Notes under the pieces: model-generated
What the model saw: only the letters and a program-made list of their open reading frames with translations
Told to the model about the DNA's origin: nothing
Databases searched by the model: none
Source: Bacteroidales bacterium
Lineage (GTDB): Bacteria > Bacteroidota > Bacteroidia > Bacteroidales > UBA932
DNA length: 21,088 nt
NCBI GenBank assembly: GCA_017535125.1
Contig: JAFXUS010000003.1
Coordinates: 1-21,088 of the forward strand
Direction: 5' to 3'
Part shown: positions 14,052 to 21,088 of the stretch, one piece after another
How the letters are laid out: every line of letters begins with the position of its first letter
How positions within the stretch are numbered: the stretch's first letter is position 1
Position numbers and translations under genes: made by a program

Positions 14052-14064
14052 AATATTTTATCAG

Positions 14065-14072
14065 TATATTTG
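14065..14072 (+). promoter_or_regulatory. -7 box of addB
   Basis: TATATTTG on the plus strand fully matches TAnnTTTG and ends 5 nt before the addB ATG. The -33 position (14041-14044) is GTGC, not TTTG, and overlaps the alr promoter. Confidence 0.55.
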
Positions 14073-14077
14073 TATGT

Positions 14078-16903
14078 ATGACCCCGTTTCTCGACCAGGT
14101 GGCCCGGCATTACGATGCCGCAGGAGGAGTTGAAGACCTGTGCTTCATCTTCCCGAACCGGCGTGCGGTGCTGTTCTTCCAGAAATACCTGGGAGCCTGC
14201 GCTGCCCGTGCCGGCCGGCCCCTGTGCGCCCCCGCGGTCTTCACGATGGACGACTTCTTCTACACCCTCGCCGGGGCGCATAAGACCGACCAGGTCCATC
14301 TCCTGCTGGAACTGTATGCCTGCTACAAGCCGCTGTACGAGGCGCAGGGCGCCAAGGCCGAGGAGTTGGACGATTTCATTTTTTGGGGCGGGGTGCTGTT
14401 GTCGGACTTCGGCGACGTGGACAAATACCTCGTCGATCCGCAGCGCCTCTTCCACAACATCGCGGATTTCCGTGCGCTCCAGGACGATTTCAACTATCTC
14501 GAGGAAGGGCAGGTGGAGGCCATCCGGCATTTCCTTTCCCACTTCAAGACCGGCGGCAAATACAAAGAAGCGTTCCGGCGTATCTGGGACATTCTCCTGC
14601 CGCTCTACGAATCTTTCAACGAACGCCTGCGCAGCCTGGGCATGTCGTGTCCCGGGCAGGTGTACCGTACGCTGGCCGAGCGCCTGGCGGATACGCCTGC
14701 GGCCGACCTGATGGCGGAACGTTTCCCGGGTGTCCGGAAATTCGTCTTCGTCGGGCAGAACGCCCTTAACGAATGCGAGAAGCGCCTGATGCGGCGCTTG
14801 CGCGACGCCCGCCTGGCGGAATTCTGCTGGGACTACGGCAAGGGCTGGATCAGCGATCCGCACAACAAGTCTTCCTTCTTCCTGCGCGACAACGTCCTCG
14901 AGTTCCCGCAGGCCTTCGAGCCCGACCCGGAGCCGCTTCCGGAGCCGCAGATCCACGTGCTGAGCATTCCTTCCGCCGTGGGCCAGGCCAAGCAGATTCC
15001 GGCCATTCTGGACCGGCTCGGCGCCGGCGGCATCGAGACGGCGGTCGTCCTGCCTGACGAAAGCCTGCTGATGAGTGTGCTGAATTCCGTTCCGGCTCGC
15101 ATCCGGGACATCAACGTGACGATGGGCTACCCGATGTCGGGCAGCGCCCTGAGCGCCCTGATGGACGATGTGGCCGCGCTCCAGATGCACCTGCGTGAAA
15201 AGGACGGACAGTGGTATTTCTATCACAAACAGGTCTGGTCCATCTTCTCCAACAGCATTTTCAAGACCCTGGCGGGCGAGGAGGGCAAGGAGCGGATGGC
15301 CGCGGTGCGCAGCCGGGCACGCTATTACGTTTCCCGGGCCGAACTGGCCGGGCTGCCGCTTTTCGACCGCGTTTTCCAGCCGGTGGCGAAGGCCCCCGGC
15401 GAACGCTCCGCCGGGCAGGTCCGCGCCCTGGAGGAATACCAGCTCGAGCTGCTCGCATTCTTCGGTACCGCTTTGCGCGAGGTGCCGGGCATGGCGCTGG
15501 AGCTGGACTTCGTCCGCGAATATTATCTCGCCGTCGGCCGGCTTCGCGACCACGAGCTGCCGGTCCTGCCGGCCACCTATTTCCGCCTGCTGGCGAAACT
15601 GCTGGGCGGCGTGACGGACCCGTTCCACGGCGAGCCGCTCAAGGGACTGCAGATCATGGGGCCGCTGGAGACGCGCGCCCTGGACTTCGACAACCTCATC
15701 CTGCTGAGCTGCAACGAGGGCATCTTCCCGCGGCGCAGCGTAGCGTCATCTTTTGTGCCGGCGGAGCTGCGGCGCGGTTTCGGGCTGCCGACCTACGAAT
15801 ACCAGGACGCCGTGTGGGCGTATTATTTCTACCGGATGATCCGCCGTGCGCGGCAGGTCTGGTTGCTTTTCGACTCCCGCACGGAGGGCGTGAAAGGCGG
15901 CGAGGAAAGCCGCTACATCAAGCAGCTGGAGCTGCATTTCCACGCGCCGCTCACCCGGCACGTGATGCAGGCGGAGATCCGTACGCCGGATGACGAGGGC
16001 CAGATTCCCAAGACGGAGGAGCATCTCCGCATCCTGCGGGAAAAGTCCCTGTCGGCCTCGGCCCTGCAGAAGTACCTGGACTGTCCAGCTCGATTCTATT
16101 ACCATAGTGTATGCGGGCTTAAAGAGCAGGAGGAAGTGACGGAGGCGCTGGAAGCCAACGATATCGGCAATGTCTTTCACAAGACCATGCAGGTGCTGTA
16201 CAAGACGCCCGACGGGCAAGTCGGTCGCGCGTATCTGGAGTCCCTGCTGAAAAGCGGACGCGTCCGCGAGACGGTGCGGCAATTCATGCTGGAAGCCCTG
16301 CATTCCTTCGAGCTGAGCGGACGCAACATACTCTTCGAAGACCTTGTCTGCAGCTATGTCCGCAAGACGGTCGAGCGCGACCTGGAGCAGCTGGCGGCTG
16401 CCGGACGGGACAGCATCACCATTCTCGGTCTCGAACTGGACCGCCATCTGGAGATCGGCGGATTCCGCTTCGTCGGATTCATCGACCGCCTGGACAGCAT
16501 CGTTCCCGGCGAGGTCCGCGTGGTGGACTACAAGACCGGCAAGGTAACGGACAATGATTTCCTGATCACGGAGGACAATGCCGACGCCGTCGTGGACAAG
16601 CTTTTCGGCCCGGACAACGGCAGGCGGCCCAAGATTGCCCTGCAACTCTATCTATACGACCGCTTCGTCGCGAAAGATCCGAAGGTGAAGGGCTGTCGCA
16701 TCGTCAACTCCATTTATCAGACTTCCCGGCTCTTCGTCCGGGAAATCGAAAACGTGGCGCTCAACGAACGCTTCCTTTCCTTGATGGCGGAGCGGCTGGA
16801 CGGCCTGCTCGCAGAAATCGCCGATCCGTCCGTGCCCTTCCGCCGCACGGACGATGCGAAGACCTGCCAGTGGTGTGACTTTAAAAATATCTGCGGACGA
16901 TGA
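14078..16903 (+). CDS. addB: AddB-like PD-(D/E)XK exonuclease subunit
   Basis: The 941-residue product is the AddB-type partner of the helicase-nuclease encoded next. The N-terminus has a helicase-like fold with a degenerate Walker A (FIFPNRRAVLFF), so this subunit is probably not a motor. The C-terminal nuclease domain has His701 in GNVFHK, Asp803 in FIDRLD, and Asp817-x-Lys819 in VVDYKTG, then QLYLY. Four cysteines, Cys669 in LDCPARF and Cys930, Cys933, Cys939 in CQWCDFKNIC, have the spacing of the AddB iron-sulfur cluster. With AddA it resects double-strand breaks for RecA-dependent repair. The ATG at 14078 lies 5 nt after a -7 box; upstream in-frame codons are antisense to alr. The stop overlaps the addA start (ATGA). 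Confidence 0.9.
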   Translation: MTPFLDQVARHYDAAGGVEDLCFIFPNRRAVLFFQKYLGACAARAGRPLCAPAVFTMDDFFYTLAGAHKTDQVHLLLELYACYKPLYEAQGAKAEELDDFIFWGGVLLSDFGDVDKYLVDPQRLFHNIADFRALQDDFNYLEEGQVEAIRHFLSHFKTGGKYKEAFRRIWDILLPLYESFNERLRSLGMSCPGQVYRTLAERLADTPAADLMAERFPGVRKFVFVGQNALNECEKRLMRRLRDARLAEFCWDYGKGWISDPHNKSSFFLRDNVLEFPQAFEPDPEPLPEPQIHVLSIPSAVGQAKQIPAILDRLGAGGIETAVVLPDESLLMSVLNSVPARIRDINVTMGYPMSGSALSALMDDVAALQMHLREKDGQWYFYHKQVWSIFSNSIFKTLAGEEGKERMAAVRSRARYYVSRAELAGLPLFDRVFQPVAKAPGERSAGQVRALEEYQLELLAFFGTALREVPGMALELDFVREYYLAVGRLRDHELPVLPATYFRLLAKLLGGVTDPFHGEPLKGLQIMGPLETRALDFDNLILLSCNEGIFPRRSVASSFVPAELRRGFGLPTYEYQDAVWAYYFYRMIRRARQVWLLFDSRTEGVKGGEESRYIKQLELHFHAPLTRHVMQAEIRTPDDEGQIPKTEEHLRILREKSLSASALQKYLDCPARFYYHSVCGLKEQEEVTEALEANDIGNVFHKTMQVLYKTPDGQVGRAYLESLLKSGRVRETVRQFMLEALHSFELSGRNILFEDLVCSYVRKTVERDLEQLAAAGRDSITILGLELDRHLEIGGFRFVGFIDRLDSIVPGEVRVVDYKTGKVTDNDFLITEDNADAVVDKLFGPDNGRRPKIALQLYLYDRFVAKDPKVKGCRIVNSIYQTSRLFVREIENVALNERFLSLMAERLDGLLAEIADPSVPFRRTDDAKTCQWCDFKNICGR

Positions 16904-19689
16904 AGATCTTGAAAGCCAGCGCCGGTTCGGGCAAGACCTTCCGATTGTCCAAGACCTACATCGACCTGCTGCTCGCAAGCCGCGAACCGCAGCCGTACCG
17001 GCATATCCTGGCGGTGACCTTCACCAACAAGGCTACCGCCGAGATGAAGGCGCGCATCCTGCGCGACCTCGCCCGGCTGGCCGAAACCGATCCCCGGGCG
17101 CAGGTCCTGCTGACCGAGATGCTCCACGACTACGGCGCCTTCTCCATCAGCACCATCGACCGTTTTTTCCAGCAGACGCTCAAGGCCTTCTCCCGCGAGA
17201 TCGGCCAGTTTGCCGATTATCAGGTCGAGCTGGACAAGGACTCGCTGATTGCCGAGACGATGGACCGCATCCTCGATTCCCTGACCGAAGAAGACAAGGA
17301 ACTTCTCGCATGGCTGAGGGACCGGCTGGCGGACACGCTGGAACAGGGGCGCCGTTTCCAGGTGGACGAAGGGCTGCAGGAAATCGGCAAACTGCTCAAG
17401 AACGACGAGTTCCGTGAACTCGCGGAGGAGCTGGGCATCGACGGGCGTGAAGCTTTCGGCAAAGAGCGGCTGAAGCGGATCCGGGAGGAGTGCCGCGAGG
17501 TCATCAAGGGCTTTACCGACAAGGCGAAGGAACTGGGATATCCCGTGGAGCCGGGCAAGGCGCTCAGCCCCGAGAACAAGAAGACGCTTTTCAAGAAAGT
17601 GCCCGAGCTGGCGGCGCTATTCGAGGAATCATACAGCCATTACAGCACGGCCTGGATCCTGGACGGGCTGCTCTCCAAACTGGGTCTGGCCGGCGAATTC
17701 TATCGCGAATTCGATGCGCTGATGACCGAGAAGAACGTGATGTGCCTGGACGAATCCAATACGCTGCTGCGCGACATCATCGGCGGTTCGGACACGCCTT
17801 TCGTATATGAAAAACTGGGCGTCCGCTACGAGCATTTCCTGCTGGACGAGTTCCAGGACACATCCCACATCCAGTGGGACAATTTCCTGCCGCTGCTCAA
17901 GGAAAGCGAGGCGGGGAAGGGGGGCAACCTCATCGTAGGCGACGTCAAGCAGAGCATCTACCGGTTCCGGGATTCCGACTGGAAACTCCTGGGCGGCGAA
18001 GTGCAGCGGGCCTTCCCGGATGCGGAGGTCGAGACCTTGAGGGGCAACTGGCGCAGCACGCGGGCCGTAGTGGGCTTCAACAACGGCTTTTTCCCGTTTG
18101 CCGCAGGTCTGCTGGGCTTGCAGGACATCTATGCCGACGTGGAGCAGAACGTCATGAAGCAGGATCCTCAGGAGGGCTGCGTGCGGGTGAGTTTCTGCGA
18201 GGACCAGCTGGCTGAGGTCGTTTCCTCCATCCGGCAGGCGCGCGGGCAGCACGCCGAATGGAGCGATATCGCCGTGCTGGTGCGCGGCAAAAAGGAAGGC
18301 TCCGCCGTCGCGGCGCAGCTCGTGGCCAACGGGATTCCCGTCATTTCCGACGATTCGCTCCTGCTCAAGAGCTCCCCGGTGGTCCGCCGTCTGGTGTCGC
18401 TGCTGAGCTGCTATGAGAATCCGGACGACGGCATCGGCCGCTTCCTGGCGGACTCGATGGACCTGACGTTCCCGGACGAATACCATTCGCTGGTGGACTT
18501 CTGCGAAGAACTGCTGCGCGCGATGCGTGCCTGGGATCCGGCCTCGTTCGAAGGGCAGACGCTCTTCATCCAGGCTTTCATGGACGACTTGCAGAGCTGG
18601 GTGCAGGTCAACGGAAACAATCTCCGCTATTACCTCAAGCATTGGGAGGAGAAAGATCTGTGTATCGGCTCTCCCGAGAATGCGTCGTCCGTCCGGGTGC
18701 TGACCATCCACAAAGCCAAGGGCCTGGAGTTCCCGCATGTCATTTTCCCCTTCGCCGAGAAGGTCAGGCTCTATAAATCCGATGTCCATTGGAGCCGGCT
18801 GGACACGTCCCGGACACCGTTCAGCCGGGAGGCGGCCGGCATTTATCCGGTCGAACTGGGCAGCCTGGCGGGCGCCAGCCTTTTCGCTCCGGCCGTGGAG
18901 CGCGAGGAGTACCTGCAGCGGGTGGACAACCTCAATATTTTCTATGTCGCGCTGACGCGGGCGGGCAAAAGCCTGCATGTCATTGCAGACGTCCCCTCCA
19001 AAGGCTGTCGCGAGTCGCTGGGGAAGGGGCCGCTGAAGTACGGCAATTTCTCGGAGATTCTCTACCACTTCCTGCACGGCGAGGAGGCATTCCTTGCCGG
19101 GAAACCGTATGATTTCTCGCGACGCGAGGGAGAAGCGCGCGTCGTGCCGATGCCGTTCGCGGGGCAGTATCCTTCCATCCCGCTGGACGGCCGGCTGACC
19201 CCTTCGCTGGAGGCGAGCGACTTCTTCGGCGAAGATGGCAGCGTCGGGACGGAGGCCTCGCCGCGCCTGCGCGGTATCGTCCTGCACGACATTCTTTCGG
19301 CGGTCGTCCGCCCCTCCGATCTGGATCGGTCCGTGCGGGATGCCGTCCGCGACGGAAAATTGGACAGCGCAGGCGGTGAGGCGGCCCGGCGGCTGCTGGG
19401 TGCCGGTATCGCGGCGCATCCGGAATGGTTCCCGGAGGCCTCGGAGAAGGATGTCCGGGTGCTCAACGAGCGGACGCTCTTCGACAGGAACGGCCGTGAG
19501 TTCCGTCCGGACCGCGTGGTGCTGCGCGGCCGCGAGGTCACGGTCGTGGATTTCAAGTTCGGCGGAGAACACGCTTCCTACCGCGAACAGGTGGCAGGCT
19601 ACGCCCGGCTCTGGCACGAACTTGGCTATACGGTCAAGGGAGCATACCTCTGGTATGTGATGGAAGATAAAACAGTTGAAGTACGATGA
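16900..19689 (+). CDS. addA: AddA-like UvrD-family helicase-nuclease
   Basis: The 929-residue product has the ordered superfamily 1 helicase motifs: Walker A ASAGSGKT (6-13), Walker B DEFQD (316-320), GDVKQSIYRFR, NWRST, TIHKAKGLEF (602-611) and YVALTRA (Arg687). The C-terminal PD-(D/E)XK domain keeps His796 in VLHD, Asp871 in RPDRV, and Asp884-x-Lys886 in VVDFKFG, so the nuclease should be active. AddA unwinds and cuts DNA ends together with AddB. The start codon overlaps the addB stop by 4 bp (ATGA) and the Walker A begins at residue 6, so the start is secure. Its own stop overlaps the next start in the same way. Symbol rests on pairing and domain order; the family is sometimes listed only as UvrD-helicase. 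Confidence 0.92.
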   Translation: MKILKASAGSGKTFRLSKTYIDLLLASREPQPYRHILAVTFTNKATAEMKARILRDLARLAETDPRAQVLLTEMLHDYGAFSISTIDRFFQQTLKAFSREIGQFADYQVELDKDSLIAETMDRILDSLTEEDKELLAWLRDRLADTLEQGRRFQVDEGLQEIGKLLKNDEFRELAEELGIDGREAFGKERLKRIREECREVIKGFTDKAKELGYPVEPGKALSPENKKTLFKKVPELAALFEESYSHYSTAWILDGLLSKLGLAGEFYREFDALMTEKNVMCLDESNTLLRDIIGGSDTPFVYEKLGVRYEHFLLDEFQDTSHIQWDNFLPLLKESEAGKGGNLIVGDVKQSIYRFRDSDWKLLGGEVQRAFPDAEVETLRGNWRSTRAVVGFNNGFFPFAAGLLGLQDIYADVEQNVMKQDPQEGCVRVSFCEDQLAEVVSSIRQARGQHAEWSDIAVLVRGKKEGSAVAAQLVANGIPVISDDSLLLKSSPVVRRLVSLLSCYENPDDGIGRFLADSMDLTFPDEYHSLVDFCEELLRAMRAWDPASFEGQTLFIQAFMDDLQSWVQVNGNNLRYYLKHWEEKDLCIGSPENASSVRVLTIHKAKGLEFPHVIFPFAEKVRLYKSDVHWSRLDTSRTPFSREAAGIYPVELGSLAGASLFAPAVEREEYLQRVDNLNIFYVALTRAGKSLHVIADVPSKGCRESLGKGPLKYGNFSEILYHFLHGEEAFLAGKPYDFSRREGEARVVPMPFAGQYPSIPLDGRLTPSLEASDFFGEDGSVGTEASPRLRGIVLHDILSAVVRPSDLDRSVRDAVRDGKLDSAGGEAARRLLGAGIAAHPEWFPEASEKDVRVLNERTLFDRNGREFRPDRVVLRGREVTVVDFKFGGEHASYREQVAGYARLWHELGYTVKGAYLWYVMEDKTVEVR

Positions 19690-20117
19690 AGAAATGGATC
19701 CTACCCCTGCTGGCCCTGCTGCTGCCTCTCGCCGCGGCGGCCCAGCCGCAGCTGGCCGAAATCGCGGCGCACCTGCAGAGCGAGCGCGTGTCCCTGCACT
19801 ACGACTGCACCTACACCGAGGATACGCCCGTTAAACTTTCGGGCGACCTGGTCATCCAGGGCGACTGCTATCTGGCGAAGGGGAACGGGGTGGAGATCTA
19901 CTCCGACGGCGCGACGCGCTGGACGGTGGATCCCGCGTCGAAAGAAGTCTATATCGAACCGGCGGACGGCCTGGCTGAGCTGGTCGCCTACCGCGATTCC
20001 CTCGCGGAACTGAAGATCACCGGGCTCAAATACCTGCCGCTGCTGGACGACCTGTCGGCCTTCCGCTTCGACACCGCCACCCTGGACGCCTCCTGGGTCG
20101 TCACGGACCTCCGCTAG
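19686..20117 (+). CDS. LolA-like periplasmic lipoprotein carrier
   Basis: The 143-residue product has a clear Sec signal peptide (KKWILPLLALLLPLAAAAQ, cleavage near residue 20) and a small beta-rich domain with GDLVIQGDCYLAKGNGVEIYSDG and TRWTVDPASKEVYIEPAD, which fits the LolA-like family of Bacteroidota (short LolA/LolA_2 type). Members are proposed to carry lipoproteins across the periplasm to the outer membrane; this has not been shown from sequence alone. Its ATG overlaps the addA stop by 4 bp, so it is translated from the addBA mRNA although the functions are unrelated. The stop is 4 bp upstream of the palindromic repeat. Confidence 0.72.
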   Translation: MKKWILPLLALLLPLAAAAQPQLAEIAAHLQSERVSLHYDCTYTEDTPVKLSGDLVIQGDCYLAKGNGVEIYSDGATRWTVDPASKEVYIEPADGLAELVAYRDSLAELKITGLKYLPLLDDLSAFRFDTATLDASWVVTDLR

Positions 20118-20121
20118 TGCG

Positions 20122-20167
20122 TCATTCCGGGCTGTTTTGTAGTCATTCCGGGCTTGACCCGGAATCT
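20122..20167 (+). repeat. Composite palindromic repeat, copy 2
   Basis: It has a half copy TCATTCCGGGC (20122-20132), a 10-nt spacer ending GTAG, and a full palindromic unit (20142-20167) with arms ATTCCGGG/CCCGGAAT. The layout and 21-nt period match copy 1 at 11043-11088; only six spacer bases differ. Here it lies in the gap between the LolA-like gene and the lytic transglycosylase, sense to both, and could form a hairpin in the upstream mRNA. No good T-run follows. Confidence 0.85.
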
Positions 20168-20170
20168 ATA

Positions 20171-20202
20171 TTTGCGTCGAATAAAAAGAATTGTGATATT
20201 TG
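20171..20202 (+). promoter_or_regulatory. Bacteroidota-type promoter of the lytic transglycosylase
   Basis: TTTG (20171-20174), exactly 20 nt, then GATATTTG (20195-20202; one mismatch at the first position) matches both elements. It ends 4 nt before the ATG, so the transcript should be leaderless. The -33 TTTG begins 3 nt after the palindromic repeat. Confidence 0.7.
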
Positions 20203-20206
20203 TGCT

Positions 20207-21085
20207 ATGAATATCGCCTTGAAATTCCTTATACCGGCCGTTCTTCTTGCGGCCCCTATTTCCGCCTGCGCGCAGGTCGTTTATGTTCCCCAGGACGTCC
20301 AGTTTCAGGCCCCCCGCGTGCCTGATTTCGTCGAATACGCCGGTCAGACCTATCGCTTCGACCGTCCGGACCTCTACGAGCGCATGGACCGCGAGCTGAT
20401 CGCCTTCACCTACGGCCACACCAACTCCGTGCTGATGCTCAAGCGGGCGGAGCGCCTGTTCTCGCAGGTCGTTCCGATTCTGAAGAAAAACGGCGTCCCC
20501 GAGGACCTGAAATACCTCATGGCCATCGAGTGCAACCTGGATCCCAAGTCCGTCTCCACGGCGGGCGCGGCGGGCCCGTGGCAGTTCCTGAAGGCCACCG
20601 GCCGCTCCTATGGCCTGGAGGTCACCGACGAGGTGGACGAGCGCTACCATATCGAGAAAGCCACCGAGGCCGCCTGCAAGTATCTCAAGGAAGCCTATGC
20701 CAAATACGGTGACTGGATGACGGTCGCGGCCAGCTACAACGCCGGTCAGGGCGGCATCTCCCAGCGCATCAGCACCCAGCGGAAGAAGAAGGCCATGGAC
20801 CTGTTCCTGCCCACGGAGACTTCCCGCTACATGTTCCGCATCCTGACGGCCAAATACTTCTTCGAGAACCCGGAGGAGTTCGGCTTCCACGTCGAGCCGG
20901 AGGACTGCTACCCGTACATCCCGCCGCGGGAGACCGTCACCGTAAGCGAAGCGATCCCGGACCTCACGGACTTCGCCGAGGAGCACGGGACCACCTATTT
21001 CTTCCTGAAAGAAGCCAACCTCTGGCTCCGCAGCGACAAACTCACCAACAAAGCCGCGAAGACCTATAAGATCTTGATCCCGTAG
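20207..21085 (+). CDS. MltD-like lytic transglycosylase
   Basis: The 292-residue product starts with a signal peptide containing ISAC (Cys21), a plausible lipobox, although cleavage by signal peptidase I after CAQ is also possible. The SLT domain (about 80-215) has catalytic Glu108 in YLMAIECNLDP, then STAGAAGPWQFL (117-128) and ASYNAGQGG (175-183). A C-terminal region (about 246-292) with PDLTDFAEEHGTTYFFLK and YKILIP resembles a degenerate LysM-like wall-binding motif. It cleaves peptidoglycan glycan strands in the periplasm. The ATG at 20207 is chosen because it begins the signal peptide and is 4 nt after the promoter; an earlier in-frame ATG (20117) would be encoded by the repeat. The stop is at 21083-21085, just inside the window. 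Confidence 0.87.
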   Translation: MNIALKFLIPAVLLAAPISACAQVVYVPQDVQFQAPRVPDFVEYAGQTYRFDRPDLYERMDRELIAFTYGHTNSVLMLKRAERLFSQVVPILKKNGVPEDLKYLMAIECNLDPKSVSTAGAAGPWQFLKATGRSYGLEVTDEVDERYHIEKATEAACKYLKEAYAKYGDWMTVAASYNAGQGGISQRISTQRKKKAMDLFLPTETSRYMFRILTAKYFFENPEEFGFHVEPEDCYPYIPPRETVTVSEAIPDLTDFAEEHGTTYFFLKEANLWLRSDKLTNKAAKTYKILIP

Positions 21086-21088
21086 ACG

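Noticed and set aside
14038..15628. Minus-strand frame extending upstream of alr-rsmG through addB
   Set aside because: It is antisense to addB and continues through alr in the wrong frame; only the rsmG part (12233-12925) is real.
17629..19617. Long minus-strand open frame opposite addA
   Set aside because: The plus strand holds all helicase and nuclease motifs; the minus reading has no family features.
14078..19689. Nuclease plus helicase pair as a new defence system
   Set aside because: Motifs, iron-sulfur cysteines, two nuclease domains and gene order match the known AddAB recombination complex.
20167..20174. TATATTTG as the -7 box of the lytic transglycosylase
   Set aside because: No TTTG lies 20 nt upstream; its TTTG serves better as the -33 element of the promoter ending at 20202.

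Overview
This window looks like chromosomal DNA from a GC-rich member of the Bacteroidota, most likely order Bacteroidales (gut Alistipes/RC9-like lineages would fit, but family level is a guess). The evidence is promoter boxes of the Bacteroidota type (TTTG, about 20 nt, TAnnTTTG), a FISUMP-domain surface lipoprotein, a Porin_10-type putative porin, an M13 lipoprotein peptidase, and addB-addA followed by a LolA-like gene. No tRNA, rRNA, CRISPR array, transposase or phage gene was found, and no stretch over 300 bases lacks a gene.

Layout. 1-1652 (-) is the 5' part of a large surface lipoprotein with Ig-like repeats and a FISUMP domain, running off the left edge. 1769-4943 (-) is a two-gene unit: an M13 (PepO-like) metallopeptidase lipoprotein, then a LolC/E-type ABC permease. 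5012-5740 (+) is a YczE-family membrane protein whose 3' end overlaps the convergent mltF-like gene. 11984-5700 (-) is a tight five-gene run: MscS channel, AmgK-like sugar kinase, MurU-like uridylyltransferase, putative porin, MltF-like lytic transglycosylase, several joined by ATGA stop/start overlaps. 14037-12061 (-) is alr, rsmG and rpmH, closed by a strong intrinsic terminator. 14078-20117 (+) is addB, addA and a LolA-like gene, again with ATGA overlaps. 20207-21085 (+) is a MltD-like lytic transglycosylase.

How the genes work together. Much of the window concerns the cell envelope. Alr makes D-alanine for peptidoglycan, the two lytic transglycosylases cut it, and AmgK plus MurU would return released N-acetylmuramic acid to UDP-MurNAc. 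The porin, permease, LolA-like protein and lipoproteins belong to the outer membrane and its supply. AddAB repairs double-strand breaks; RsmG and L34 belong to the ribosome.

No undescribed multi-gene system is evident; the content is mostly housekeeping. The unusual structure is in the control DNA and small repeats. Six genes have a -7-like box only 4-8 nt before the start codon, which implies leaderless or nearly leaderless mRNAs. The alr and addB promoters overlap in a 40-bp divergent gap. A 46-bp composite palindromic repeat occurs twice, and one copy encodes the tail of MscS. The rpmH promoter lies inside rsmG, and rsmG carries an in-frame insertion containing inverted repeats.
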